A stretch of DNA of 64,000 nt from Candidatus Bathyarchaeota archaeon (lineage in GTDB: Archaea; Thermoproteota; Bathyarchaeia; TCS64): positions 4,137 to 68,136 of the forward strand of contig JAGTQU010000006.1 in the NCBI GenBank assembly GCA_018396695.1, given 5' to 3'. The position numbers and the translations under genes were made by a program. The stretch's first letter is position 1, and each line of letters opens with the position of its first letter. The notes below the pieces were generated by a model, which made no database searches, was not told the origin of the DNA, and saw nothing but the letters and a program-made list of their open reading frames with translations. This document shows, piece after piece, positions 18,965 to 29,336 of this stretch.

Positions 18965-20860
18965 ATGTCTAGTCTGAGTATTACAGCTAATGATCCTGGA
19001 AAGATAGTTCTCCTAATGGGGAATGAAGCTATTGCAAGAGGCGCAATAGAAGCAGGGGTTTCTGTTGCGGCATCATATCCAGGTACTCCGGCATCCGAGA
19101 TCGGTGATACTTTCAGCAGAATAGCGGATAAAGTTCGGCTCTACTTCGAATGGTCTACAAACGAGAAAGTCGCCTTCGAAGTGGCTTTCGGTGCCTCAAT
19201 GTGTGGGTTAAGAAGCATCGTGTCGATGAAGCATGTCGGGTTAAACGTCGCCCTCGATATACTAAACCTTGCAAGCCTCCGTGGTGTGAAAGGGGGTCTC
19301 GTAATCGTCTCCGCAGACGATCCCTCTCAACACAGTAGTGGACAGGAGCAGGATAATAGATGGCTGGCTAAGATGAACTGCATACCTGTCCTTGAACCAT
19401 CAACTCCTCAAGACGCAAAAGAGTTGACAGCATACGCTTTCGAGCTCTCGGAGAAGGTGAGGTTGCCTGTCATGGTTAGAACCGTGACTAGGCTCAGCCA
19501 CATGAGAAGCGACGTCTCTCTCGGACGGATAAATAAATCTGATAAGAAGGCTGAGTTCGATTGGGAAGGCTTCAGTTACCGTGTCGCAGGATTTGCGAAA
19601 CTTTTCTATAGAGAAAAGGAGTTGAATGAAAAACTCGACCTTGTCAGAGAAGAGTTTGAGAGCCTAAGCTTCAACATGCTTAAGCTTAACGGGGATGAGA
19701 GGCTTGGGATCGTAGGCGCAGGACTTTCATTCAACTACGTGGTCGATGCAGTTAGAAGGCTAGGTGTTGAAAATAACGTCGCATACTTGAAATTATCTTC
19801 ATCCTACCCGCTCCCCGAGAATCTTGTAGGCAGGTTGCTAGAAACCGTTGATGAGCTGCTTGTGGTTGAGGAGGTCGACCCCTTCGTAGAGCTTCACGTT
19901 AAGGGTCTTGCAAAGGATTTCAATCCAAGCCTGAAGTTATATGGTAGGATGAATGGATGCCTTCCGAAGGAGGGAGAGCTAAACCAAATAATCGTCGGAG
20001 ATGCGATTTCAAATCTACTCGGCGTAGATATTCGCCGCGAGTCTCGCCTCGTTCTTGAGAAGAAGGCTCGAGAGGTTCTATTTGAAAGGATGCTGACTCT
20101 CTGCGCCGGTTGTCCTCACAGGGCGACTCTATACGCTCTCAAAGAAGCCGTTAGGGAAGTGAAGGGAGACTTAAAGAGCGTGGTTGTGAATGGTGACATT
20201 GGATGCTATGGGCTGGGGCATGCGCCCCCAATAAGCTTCGAGGATACCTACTTCTGCATGGGTGCCAGTATTGGCGTCTCTCAAGGGATGTCTCAGGTAG
20301 GCGTCGATAGCATCGCATTCATCGGAGATGGCACTTTCTTCCACGCCGGGATCCCTGCTCTCATCAACGCTGTATATAATCGGCATAATATCAAGGTCGT
20401 CGTAGCTGACAATCAGGTAATAGCCATGACGGGCTTTCAGCCGCACCCTCAGTCAGGGAGAACAGCGATGGGAAAGCCTACTAAGCGGATAATGATCGAG
20501 GACATCGCTAAGGCGTGTGGGGTCGACCATGTTGAGGTTGTTGATCCTTATAGTTTAGGCAAAGCGAAGGAAGCTTTCACTAGAATGCTTAAAACCGAAG
20601 GCGTAGCCATGGTGATAGCTAGAAGGATATGTGCTACTGAGGCAGTAAGATCTATGCGACCTAATCGACCTACACCATATGTCGTGGATCCGGATTTATG
20701 TATAGGGTGCAGAATATGCATGACGACTTTTGGATGCCCAGCCTTGACATGGATCGATGACGAGAAGAAAGCAGTGATCGACAAAGCATTATGTATGGGC
20801 TGCGGGGTATGCATGCAAATATGTCCTCAAGAAGCCATAAAGGGATCCAAGGTGTCATAA
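18965..20860 (+). CDS. iorA: Indolepyruvate:ferredoxin oxidoreductase alpha subunit
   Basis: EAGVSVAASYPGTPASEIGDTF, CAGCPHRATLYAL, GDIGCYGLG, two C-terminal 4Fe-4S motifs. Confidence 0.93.
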   Translation: MSSLSITANDPGKIVLLMGNEAIARGAIEAGVSVAASYPGTPASEIGDTFSRIADKVRLYFEWSTNEKVAFEVAFGASMCGLRSIVSMKHVGLNVALDILNLASLRGVKGGLVIVSADDPSQHSSGQEQDNRWLAKMNCIPVLEPSTPQDAKELTAYAFELSEKVRLPVMVRTVTRLSHMRSDVSLGRINKSDKKAEFDWEGFSYRVAGFAKLFYREKELNEKLDLVREEFESLSFNMLKLNGDERLGIVGAGLSFNYVVDAVRRLGVENNVAYLKLSSSYPLPENLVGRLLETVDELLVVEEVDPFVELHVKGLAKDFNPSLKLYGRMNGCLPKEGELNQIIVGDAISNLLGVDIRRESRLVLEKKAREVLFERMLTLCAGCPHRATLYALKEAVREVKGDLKSVVVNGDIGCYGLGHAPPISFEDTYFCMGASIGVSQGMSQVGVDSIAFIGDGTFFHAGIPALINAVYNRHNIKVVVADNQVIAMTGFQPHPQSGRTAMGKPTKRIMIEDIAKACGVDHVEVVDPYSLGKAKEAFTRMLKTEGVAMVIARRICATEAVRSMRPNRPTPYVVDPDLCIGCRICMTTFGCPALTWIDDEKKAVIDKALCMGCGVCMQICPQEAIKGSKVS

Positions 20861-21475
20861 ATGGATCCACTCAGAATCGTCATAGCTGGCGTAGGTGGAC
20901 AGGGAACTCTCTTAGCCTCAAGGTTGATAGCTGAAGCAGCCATTAAAGCAGGCTATCCTGTAAAGATCGGTGAAACCTATGGGATGGCTCAAAGAGGCGG
21001 TCCTGTGATGAGCCACATAACAATAGGCGAAGCCAGCAGTCCCCAAATTTGTCCTGGTGATGCTGATGTGTTGCTGGGCTTCGAAGAAGCTGAATCAGTC
21101 AGGCGTGGAGTCACCTATCTTAAAAGGAATGGTCTAGCCTTAGTTAATACTAGGAGAATGCCTCCTGCTGAAGTTGTATCAGGAATGGTGAAATATCCAA
21201 ACAGGGATATTCTAATTGGTTTACTGTCCGAGGTAACGAATAGGATCATATCCTTTGACGCTACAGCCTTAGCTGAGGAGGCGGGAGACCCTATAGCGAC
21301 GAACATGGTTATGCTGGGAGCCTTATGCGCAAGCGGAGTACTCCCCTTCCCAGAGAAGGTTATTATCAATGTCTTGAAATGGAATCTGCCACAAAGGTAT
21401 CACTCAACCAATCTAAAGGCATTCAAACTAGGACAGACCGCTGTACAACGCCAAATAGACAATAATAATCGTTAG
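20861..21475 (+). CDS. iorB: Indolepyruvate:ferredoxin oxidoreductase beta subunit
   Basis: IAGVGGQGTLLASRLIAEAA...GETYGMAQRGGPVMSHI; directly follows iorA. Confidence 0.92.
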   Translation: MDPLRIVIAGVGGQGTLLASRLIAEAAIKAGYPVKIGETYGMAQRGGPVMSHITIGEASSPQICPGDADVLLGFEEAESVRRGVTYLKRNGLALVNTRRMPPAEVVSGMVKYPNRDILIGLLSEVTNRIISFDATALAEEAGDPIATNMVMLGALCASGVLPFPEKVIINVLKWNLPQRYHSTNLKAFKLGQTAVQRQIDNNNR

Positions 21476-21513
21476 AAATCTAATCGCATAAACTCAAATG
21501 AATTTTTAGGTGT

Positions 21514-22677
21514 TCAGTTTCTGTGGCAGACTATTATTCCAGATTTTTCAAGTTTCTCTATCTTCTCTTTCGAATATCCTAGGATCGATGTCAACACTTC
21601 CTCGGTATGTTGGCCTAGTATCGGGGCAGGGTTCTCCACGATTCCTGGGGTTTCAGACATTTTAACTGGAAAGTTCGGCGTGGTATATGTTCCTGCAATA
21701 GGATGGTTGACTTGAACGAACATGTCTCTAGCTTTAAGGTGGGGATCGCTCATGGACTCGTAGGCCTCGTATATTGGTGCAACCGGCATCCCAACGCTTA
21801 CTAAAAACTCGAAAGCTTCTCTTCTAGTCATCTCCGCTACAATCTGCTCAAGATCCTGCCTATTCAAATCTTGCACACCTAGCTTCTCTTTAAGCTTCTC
21901 GATAGCCTTAGGTCTCTCTCCCGCTACCTGGATCCAGCCATCCTTAACTTTCATTATCCCCCAGATCCTGTTAGGATCTCTAGGCTGTCTTTTCCTAATC
22001 TCTGCAGTAGTTTCACCGAATAGACTATACTCTGTAGTAACACAGGTGTTGAAAGAAGCCATGCAGTCCAACTGGCTCACGTCGATCATCTGCCCTTTAC
22101 CTGTCTTGTCTCGATATCTTATAGCTGAGACTATGGAGAATGCTGCGAAGACTGCCGGTCCAAGGTCTCCGAGTGCCCCTGCCATGTTTATAGGCGGTCC
22201 ATCGGGGTTAAAATTCTTCCCAGTAGCGAAAGTGTGCCCACTCATAGCCTCAGCGATGACCGCGTATGAGGCATAGTCTCTGTAAGGACCATACTGCCCA
22301 AAGCCTGAAAGAGCCGCGTAGATTATCCTAGGGTTGAGACTTTTTAGAGCGTCATAGCCTAAGCCGAGCTTCTCCATCGCCCCCGGAACCATGTTCTGGA
22401 CTACAACATCGGAACACTTAACGAGGTCTTTCGCTATCTCTAAGCCTTCAGGAGCCTTTAGATCGATGGCGATATCCTTCTTGTTAATGTTAAGCGCATA
22501 GAAGTTCGATGCAACGTTTTTAAATAGCGGTCCTGGACCTAGCCTGCCTATCTCTCCCCAAGGAGGCTCAACCTTGATGACCTCTGCACCTAGTTCTCCC
22601 AGCATCATGGTGCAGTATGGTCCAAACCAGACGTGGCTGAAGTCTAGTACTCTAATATCTTCGAGGATTTGCTTCAA
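21514..22677 (-). CDS. CaiB/BaiF family (family III) CoA-transferase
   Basis: RVLDFSHVWFGPYCTMMLGELGAEVIKVEPPWGE...DLKAPEG...QNMVPGAMEKLGLGYD. Confidence 0.9.
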   Translation of the reverse strand: MKQILEDIRVLDFSHVWFGPYCTMMLGELGAEVIKVEPPWGEIGRLGPGPLFKNVASNFYALNINKKDIAIDLKAPEGLEIAKDLVKCSDVVVQNMVPGAMEKLGLGYDALKSLNPRIIYAALSGFGQYGPYRDYASYAVIAEAMSGHTFATGKNFNPDGPPINMAGALGDLGPAVFAAFSIVSAIRYRDKTGKGQMIDVSQLDCMASFNTCVTTEYSLFGETTAEIRKRQPRDPNRIWGIMKVKDGWIQVAGERPKAIEKLKEKLGVQDLNRQDLEQIVAEMTRREAFEFLVSVGMPVAPIYEAYESMSDPHLKARDMFVQVNHPIAGTYTTPNFPVKMSETPGIVENPAPILGQHTEEVLTSILGYSKEKIEKLEKSGIIVCHRN

Positions 22678-22827
22678 CTTGAATCAGAAAAAACATCTTA
22701 TCCAATTAAAAAAGTTTATCAAGGAAGAATATTACCGATTGATTAAACTAATCTCTTTATATAAATTTTCTAACATATTTTTACAATTAGCTTTTTGGAA
22801 ATCCATTATAATTCTATTTTTATCAAA

Positions 22828-23553
22828 TTAAGAATTAGGGTTAGAAAGGTTAGGGTATCGGAGATCTACAACAGTTGTACCTGCAAATTTATCGAAGTAT
22901 CTTATAAATCTCTGATCTTTAATTTCATATCCCATGATCAAATCGAAGGGTAGTAGGAATACTTTGCCGAAATTCCTAACGGCTGCATGGTCGTAAAAGA
23001 GTTTTTTCCCATCTATTCTCATTGTTCTTATTCCAATAAACCGTTTTCCCAAGGTCTGTCCTGAAAAACCCTCGAGAAGAGTTAGGTACACCCAAAAGAG
23101 GAATAGGAATAAGAGGATGTCAACGTTCATGAGAACGGCATGAGTTATTGGATAAAGAATATTCGGAATTCCAAAAATGAATCCGAAAGCTATTCCAAGG
23201 TCGATTAGGAAGGCGAATACTCGCTTTTTGAAATTGGCTAAGGGCAGTAGGGATTTTTTATCTTCATGTTTTGCCTCCACTGCCCATGCTTCAACATCCC
23301 TTATTAGAACCACAGCGTTTTGTCCAACTTTCCTTAGTTTATATTTCCCTACAGTGGTTCTTTCCAAAAAGGGTTCTAAATTTCGAAGATGAAAACTCAG
23401 CTTACCCGTATCTATTTTTAGAGCGTTCATTAGGTCAGTGAAGGAGCTCTCTTCTTTTTCGTTAAGATACAGCAGTATTTCCCTTCTTAAGGGGTGTGAT
23501 AGGGTTGATAGTATCTTTGATACGCTCTCTTGTTCAGTGGTCATCAATGACAC
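22828..23553 (-). CDS. N-terminal ArsR-like winged HTH fused to C-terminal RDD-type membrane domain
   Basis: ILSTLSHPLRREILLYLNEKEESSFTDLMNALKIDTGKLSFHLRNL, then RDD-like FKKRVFAFLIDLGIAFGF...GQTLGKRFIGIRTMRIDGKK. Confidence 0.82.
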   Translation of the reverse strand: MSLMTTEQESVSKILSTLSHPLRREILLYLNEKEESSFTDLMNALKIDTGKLSFHLRNLEPFLERTTVGKYKLRKVGQNAVVLIRDVEAWAVEAKHEDKKSLLPLANFKKRVFAFLIDLGIAFGFIFGIPNILYPITHAVLMNVDILLFLFLFWVYLTLLEGFSGQTLGKRFIGIRTMRIDGKKLFYDHAAVRNFGKVFLLPFDLIMGYEIKDQRFIRYFDKFAGTTVVDLRYPNLSNPNS

Positions 23554-23859
23554 TTTGCCTTTAGTTAAACTCCCTCTCAGATAAAGATATAGTTTAAGTC
23601 GATTCTAAGTTTTAAAGGCAATCAACCGTTCTTTTTACTAATCCCTCTCATTTTATGAGATTTTCCAATTTTGTGGATCTCATTAAAAGATAAGAAAACT
23701 GTTTTAGATTTTAGATAGAGTTAGATTGACTAATACTTTACCATATGCGATTTTAGACATCTAATCTGAAAGAGATTATTAATCTGAGGAAATTTGCTTG
23801 TTTAGGTTGCTGATGAATCAACGTTATATTGGAGATATACACTTACCGATCCATTTACG

Positions 23860-25017
23860 GTGAATCAGAGGTTGCTTAAACTTCGAGGTCTATTGATTGG
23901 TGGTTTCACAGCGTTACTCTTTTTAAATCTAATCAACTCCTCTTACTCAACTATTCTAACTCTTATAAAAAAAGACTTATCGCTAAGCTACATGATGAGT
24001 GGTGCATTGACTTCTTTCTACTTCATAGGGTACGCGGCTGGTCAAATACCTTGGGGTTTTTTAACTGATCGGTATGGCTCAAGAAGAATAATGCCCCTCA
24101 GTTTACTCGGTACAGCTATAGCAAGTATCGTGTGCGGTTGGATGAATGATGTTACACAGATCCTAGTTGCCAGGTTCTTCGCGGGATTACTTGGTGCTGG
24201 ATTATTCGTCCCCTCGGTCAAAATGATAAGCCAATGGTATTCTTCCGATGAACGAGGTGCAGCCTTGGGAGTTTTAAATATTGGAGGAAGCATTGGTTTA
24301 ATCCTTGCATCGTTGCTCTCACCATACTTATCAATTAGCGCAGGTTGGCGAGGGGTTCTCGTTATTCTTGGGATAGTAGGCGCATTGTCCTCTGGCATAG
24401 CCTACGCGAGCTTAAAGGATCGCGTTTCTGAATCTTCAAGAAACGATTATGACTTGTTGAAGGCTTTTAAGCACTCGAGCTTCTGGATTTTAGGCTTCTT
24501 ACAGTTTATACGATTAGGCGCGTACTACACTTTCATCTCCTGGTTTCCCATCTTCCTCCAAGAGGAAGCAAGTTTAGACCTAGTAGTAGCCGGTTTCGCT
24601 TTTTCTCTTTTCAATATTTCAGGGATGATCTCAAATCCGCTAGGAGGCTTCTTTTCAGATAAAATAGGTGAGAAGTTTGTGATGATACTCTCTTTTGGCA
24701 TTCTAGCCGGCTTTATTTTGATTCTAATCCAATTCAAAATACGGTCTCTATTATATGTTACAATCTTCATCATAGGATGGTTCATAAACTTTGTTCGAAG
24801 CCCGATGTTTACAATTATACCGCGAATATATGGTTCCTCAGCTGTTGGAAAACTGTCTGGGGTTCAGAACACCTTCGCATCGATAGGAGCCTTGACTCTT
24901 CCGCTCATGCTTGGATATGTGAAAGACGCTACTTGTTCGTATCACCTCGGCTGGGCGATCCTTTCGATACTGTTTCTCATAGGTGTTGTTCTTTACCTCT
25001 TATTAGAGAGGGACTAG
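23860..25017 (+). CDS. MFS transporter
   Basis: 12-TM pattern, GFLTDRYGSRRIMPLS, GAALGVLNIGGSIGLILASLLSPYL. Confidence 0.9.
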   Translation: MNQRLLKLRGLLIGGFTALLFLNLINSSYSTILTLIKKDLSLSYMMSGALTSFYFIGYAAGQIPWGFLTDRYGSRRIMPLSLLGTAIASIVCGWMNDVTQILVARFFAGLLGAGLFVPSVKMISQWYSSDERGAALGVLNIGGSIGLILASLLSPYLSISAGWRGVLVILGIVGALSSGIAYASLKDRVSESSRNDYDLLKAFKHSSFWILGFLQFIRLGAYYTFISWFPIFLQEEASLDLVVAGFAFSLFNISGMISNPLGGFFSDKIGEKFVMILSFGILAGFILILIQFKIRSLLYVTIFIIGWFINFVRSPMFTIIPRIYGSSAVGKLSGVQNTFASIGALTLPLMLGYVKDATCSYHLGWAILSILFLIGVVLYLLLERD

Positions 25018-25632
25018 AGTTTTAAGAAGATCAGCTTTGGTAACTATCCCGACGACTCTCCCTTTTCTCGAAACAATCACGGCTGGATAGATCTTCAGAA
25101 GGCTTGTTACAACGGAGATTGGGGCATCCTCGCCAATCTGAGGGAAAGCCTCCTCCACTATGCTTGATACTGGTTTACTCGTCAGATTTCCTTTACCCTT
25201 GCTGTTAATGATCTTTTCAACGATCGTTCTCTCAGATATGCTTCCGATGAGCTTCTCATCTTCGAGGACTGGGAGTTGAGAATACCCATATCTGCTCATT
25301 AATTCGATGGCCGTTTGAACTTGGTCGCCCATCTTTACGCTGACAACGTTAGACGTCATGATGTCCGAGGCTTTTACCTCGGTTTTTTGCTCCTGCTTCT
25401 CCAGAGCTTCAATGATGGCTTTAACCTTAATATACGATGGCTCTATCTTCCTTGCCTCAAGTTTAGCGATGTAAGATTGGCTAACCTGTGCTAATGTCGC
25501 CAGTTCCGACTGGGTTAACCCCAGTTTCCTCCGTCTCGTTGCTATGGTCTGGATCTCGGGAAGCATATTTAATTTCCTCCTATAACCTTTTAATATTCTT
25601 TTTGGAATATTTTCTTTTATAAAAATAACCAA
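25003..25632 (-). CDS. XRE-type HTH plus CBS-pair regulator
   Basis: RRKLGLTQSELATLAQVSQSYIAKLEARKIEPSY then two CBS motifs; convergent overlap with the MFS gene. Confidence 0.88.
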   Translation of the reverse strand: MVIFIKENIPKRILKGYRRKLNMLPEIQTIATRRRKLGLTQSELATLAQVSQSYIAKLEARKIEPSYIKVKAIIEALEKQEQKTEVKASDIMTSNVVSVKMGDQVQTAIELMSRYGYSQLPVLEDEKLIGSISERTIVEKIINSKGKGNLTSKPVSSIVEEAFPQIGEDAPISVVTSLLKIYPAVIVSRKGRVVGIVTKADLLKTLVPL

Positions 25633-25699
25633 ATGAATTTTTAATAATTCTCTTTACCCTAGGAATTTTTATAGTAGCCTTCTTTAGTTTGAATAGACA

Positions 25700-27019
25700 A
25701 TGCTGCTGCACATAGGTTTAGATGATACCGATTCACCTACAGGAGGGTGCACTACTTACATAGCTGCTATTCTAGTTGAAAAACTAACCCATCTAGGCGT
25801 AAATTTCATCGATTATCCCCATCTTATTAGACTTAACCCGAATATCCCTTGGAAGACTAGAGGAAATGGATCCATCTGCCTCAGAGTCGAAGCCCATGAA
25901 GGCATTGAAGGCGAAATAAAGAAGACTGTAATAGAAGCTGTAGAAGCCTTCTCCGACTATGAATGTGAGAATACTAATCCTGGGATAGTCTTCTACAAAG
26001 GAGACGATATACCAATGTCTCTGAAAGATTTTGCTTTAAAAGTCGTTCAGGGTGTAGTGAGCTTAGAGGATGCTTTAGACCTTATTAACGATGTAGGTGG
26101 AACAGCCATAGGATACAAAAATATGAGGGGGATAATAGGTGCAACTGCAGCTATTGGAAACTGTTTGGAGGAGGATCATTCTTACGAGTTCATTGCGTAT
26201 AGAAGCCCGGAACATAGATGCAAAATTAGAGTGATCGATGAAAAATCTGTATATGAAATGGATGAAGCGATGAGAGGAGAGACGTTCAACAACGTAGATA
26301 GAAAAAAGAACCGGATTTTGATTACTCCTCATGGCCCCGACCCTGTTATATTCGGTGTGAGAGGTGAATCGGCGGAATCAGTTCGCAAAGCAGGTTTTAT
26401 GATCAAGGTTGGAGAGGAGATTGAACGTTGGGTTATCTTCCGAACCAATCAAGGAACCGATGCTCATTTGCAGAAAAGAATAAAAATTTCTGATGTGAAG
26501 CGTTATTATCCTGCGGTTATCGAAGTAGAAGTTGTCAGTAAGCCTAAAATTATCGATGGGGGTCATGTAATCTTTCAAACTAGGGATGAAACCGGTTACA
26601 TAGATTGTGCCGCTTATGAGCCTACAGGTGACTTTCGAGAGGTCGTTAGAAGTCTCATAAATGGAGATTCTGTGAGAGTATATGGAGGAGTCAAATCTGC
26701 TCAAGAGACTTTAAATCTTGAAAAAATAGAGGTACTAAAACCGGCTAGAATAGTTAAAATGGAGAACCCATACTGTCCTAGGTGTGGTGGAAGAATGGAG
26801 TCGATGGGCAGGGGGGGAGGATTCAGGTGTAGGAAATGTAGATTTAAGGATCCTAGTCTTTCGAAGATCCAATCAGAGTCTCCAAGAAGTCTTGCCTTAG
26901 GCATCTATCTTCCAACACCGAGTGCACAGAGGCATCTTACTAAGCCACTTGAAAGATATGGTAAGGAAAAAAGTACTTATAAACTGAGGATGCTCGAAGA
27001 GCCTTGGCATTGGCCTTGA
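25700..27019 (+). CDS. tiaS: tRNA(Ile2) 2-agmatinylcytidine synthetase TiaS
   Basis: LHIGLDDTDSPTGGCTTYIAAILVEKL, IGYKNMRGIIGATAAIG, C-terminal OB fold and zinc ribbon YCPRCGGRME. Confidence 0.92.
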   Translation: MLLHIGLDDTDSPTGGCTTYIAAILVEKLTHLGVNFIDYPHLIRLNPNIPWKTRGNGSICLRVEAHEGIEGEIKKTVIEAVEAFSDYECENTNPGIVFYKGDDIPMSLKDFALKVVQGVVSLEDALDLINDVGGTAIGYKNMRGIIGATAAIGNCLEEDHSYEFIAYRSPEHRCKIRVIDEKSVYEMDEAMRGETFNNVDRKKNRILITPHGPDPVIFGVRGESAESVRKAGFMIKVGEEIERWVIFRTNQGTDAHLQKRIKISDVKRYYPAVIEVEVVSKPKIIDGGHVIFQTRDETGYIDCAAYEPTGDFREVVRSLINGDSVRVYGGVKSAQETLNLEKIEVLKPARIVKMENPYCPRCGGRMESMGRGGGFRCRKCRFKDPSLSKIQSESPRSLALGIYLPTPSAQRHLTKPLERYGKEKSTYKLRMLEEPWHWP

Positions 27020-27084
27020 ATCAATTTTCCTTATCCTTTTCTTAGGGCTGGGAAAATGTTAAAAACTATATCTTTCAGATCTTA

Positions 27085-27348
27085 TTGAATGAGATGAGTC
27101 TTAAAGAGATTCGAGAGATTCTAGAGCATTTTCATCGCCGAGCTATTGCAAGATACTGTTTAGAACCAAGAACTTTTGAGGAGATCATCAACTATATGAT
27201 GGAGAAGACTGATTGGAACCATGATCTTGCTTATGTTTTAGTAGGTGAACATTTAGCCGTATTGGAGAAAAGTCATATAGTTATAAATGTAAGTGGGAAA
27301 TGGGTTACCTCAAAATCTGCAGCTGAGGTTTTAAAGAAGTATTTTTAA
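27085..27348 (+). CDS. Small winged-helix-like hypothetical protein
   Basis: 88-residue ORF just upstream of the proteasome gene; helix-rich with C-terminal KWVTSKSAAEVLKKYF. Confidence 0.5.
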   Translation: MNEMSLKEIREILEHFHRRAIARYCLEPRTFEEIINYMMEKTDWNHDLAYVLVGEHLAVLEKSHIVINVSGKWVTSKSAAEVLKKYF

Positions 27349-27454
27349 TTTTTACCTCCTTATCTTTGAAACTCTAGTAATCATAAGATTCATTGAGTTT
27401 AAATAGATCAAAAGGTTTGAATATGAAAGTCAAATAATCTTGAGCTGATTCAAA

Positions 27455-28159
27455 ATGCTTTCACCTAGAGACTATGATGAGGCAATCACTATATTTTCTC
27501 CAGAGGGGAGACTATACCAAGTCGAGTACGCTATAGAACTAGTGAAGAGGGGCGCACCGATCTTAGGGATTTCATCCTGTGAAGGGGTAGTCTTAGCTGC
27601 TAGCGAGCGTTTAGAGCGCCCATTACAGGATCCTAAGTATAACTGGAAGATATTTCAACTGGATGAGCATATGGGTGTGGCTATTGCTGGTCTAAGCTCG
27701 GATGCTCGTGTCCTCATAGAGCAGGCTAGGATATTTTGTCAGCAGAACAGGATGATCTATGATGAGTCGGCGAGTGTTGAATCAATCGCAAAATTAGTAG
27801 GTGATCAAGCTCAAATATATACTCAATATGCTGGTGTCCGCCCTTTCGGAGTAAGTTTGATTATAGGAGGGGTTGATCAAAGCGGGTCAAGGGTGATGGC
27901 TACTGATCCAAGCGGTTCATATAGGGTATTCAAGGCGATCGCGATAGGTAGAAAAAGCGACGAGGCTAATAAGCTTCTAGATGAAAGGTATCATGATGAT
28001 ATAACGCTTAAGGATTCGATAAAACTCGCCTTCGAGACTATTGGTTTAGCCTCTGAGGAGAAAGAGCCTCTAAAAAACATCAAAGTCGCTGTAATTCCGT
28101 CGAAAAATCCTATATTTAGAAGGCTATCCTTCGCCGAAGTTGAGGAGTATCTTAAATAA
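27455..28159 (+). CDS. psmA: Proteasome alpha subunit
   Basis: YDEAITIFSPEGRLYQVEYAIELVKRGAPILGI. Confidence 0.96.
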   Translation: MLSPRDYDEAITIFSPEGRLYQVEYAIELVKRGAPILGISSCEGVVLAASERLERPLQDPKYNWKIFQLDEHMGVAIAGLSSDARVLIEQARIFCQQNRMIYDESASVESIAKLVGDQAQIYTQYAGVRPFGVSLIIGGVDQSGSRVMATDPSGSYRVFKAIAIGRKSDEANKLLDERYHDDITLKDSIKLAFETIGLASEEKEPLKNIKVAVIPSKNPIFRRLSFAEVEEYLK

Positions 28160-28197
28160 TCTGAGAGCGTTATTTTAGCAAGATTTAACAATAGAAT

Positions 28198-28866
28198 ATG
28201 GGATGTTTTTTGGATTTCTCTCTCATCATCTTGGCTGGAGGTAGATCTAGGCGCATAGATGAAGATAAAGGTTTAAAGATACTTGCAGGCGAACCACTTA
28301 TAAATCATGTTATGAGCAGATTCTCAAATTTCGTGGATGAGATCATTGTCGTATTAAAATCGGAGATTCAAAAAAGAGCGTACAGTCAAGTTTTAGAAAA
28401 TGATGCTCGTCTTTTAATAGATTTAGATAAGGGAGAGTCCCCCCTCGTAGGCGCTTTAACAGGATTCAAAGAGTCGAATGCGGCTTACGCCTTTCTTACA
28501 GGATGTGACACGCCATTTATCTCCACCGCAGCTATCAGGCTTCTTTTGGAAAATGTTAGAGGATTTGATGCAGCAACTTTCCAGTGGCCTAATGGGTGGA
28601 TTGAACCGCTTACCGCAGCTTACAGGATTGAGCCTTCGATGAGATTGGCTAAGGCATATTATATGCAGGGCGAACTAAGACTTAGAAAGGTTCTAACCTC
28701 TTTGCCTAGATTAAAGATTCTACCGGTTAGTATGCTTCAAGATTTTGATCCAAACTTGCTCACCTTCTTCGACCTAGACACGCTTGAAGACTTTCAAAAG
28801 GCTGAAAAAATATTAAAGGGAGCGGAAGTCGCTCACTTTTCTAGTAGGAGATTCTCAAATATTTAG
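28198..28866 (+). CDS. Molybdenum cofactor guanylyltransferase (MobA-like)
   Basis: IILAGGRSRRIDEDKGLKILAGEPLI...FLTGCDTPFIS. Confidence 0.85.
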   Translation: MGCFLDFSLIILAGGRSRRIDEDKGLKILAGEPLINHVMSRFSNFVDEIIVVLKSEIQKRAYSQVLENDARLLIDLDKGESPLVGALTGFKESNAAYAFLTGCDTPFISTAAIRLLLENVRGFDAATFQWPNGWIEPLTAAYRIEPSMRLAKAYYMQGELRLRKVLTSLPRLKILPVSMLQDFDPNLLTFFDLDTLEDFQKAEKILKGAEVAHFSSRRFSNI

Positions 28867-29336
28867 ACTTCGACTTCATTAATCTTCTTTAATTTTATGG
28901 TTAATATGCCATTCTTGAGTTCTGTCTTGCCATCTTCCTTGTACAGTGTTTTCTGAGGTATCGGGATGGTTGCATAGAATTGCTTGGCTTCTATTACCAT
29001 GTCATTCTCTTTCTTTTCGATTTTTATATCCTCTTTCTCGACTCCCGGCAGTTCGACAATGATCTGAATTTCGTCACTTGTTTCTATGATATCGTATAGA
29101 GGTTCCCTCCTGTTTCGATTCGATGAATCAGGGTTTATTTTCAATGGTTCATTTGGACTCGTTATTTTGAAGAATCCTCTAGCAATGAATCCTTCAACCC
29201 CTTCTTTTTGGATTGGTTCTACGCTCCATTCCCCTTCAAGCTCATCGTTTTTTAGTATTTCATCAAAGCTTCTGAAGAATTCTTCAGAGAGTCCGCTTAA
29301 TCTCTCAATCTCTTTGAAAAGTTCATCAAAGTTCAT
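28863..29336 (-). CDS. Hsp20/alpha-crystallin small heat shock protein
   Basis: EPLYDIIETSDEIQIIVELPGVEKEDIKIE...LKNGILTIKLKKI. Confidence 0.9.
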   Translation of the reverse strand: MNFDELFKEIERLSGLSEEFFRSFDEILKNDELEGEWSVEPIQKEGVEGFIARGFFKITSPNEPLKINPDSSNRNRREPLYDIIETSDEIQIIVELPGVEKEDIKIEKKENDMVIEAKQFYATIPIPQKTLYKEDGKTELKNGILTIKLKKINEVEV

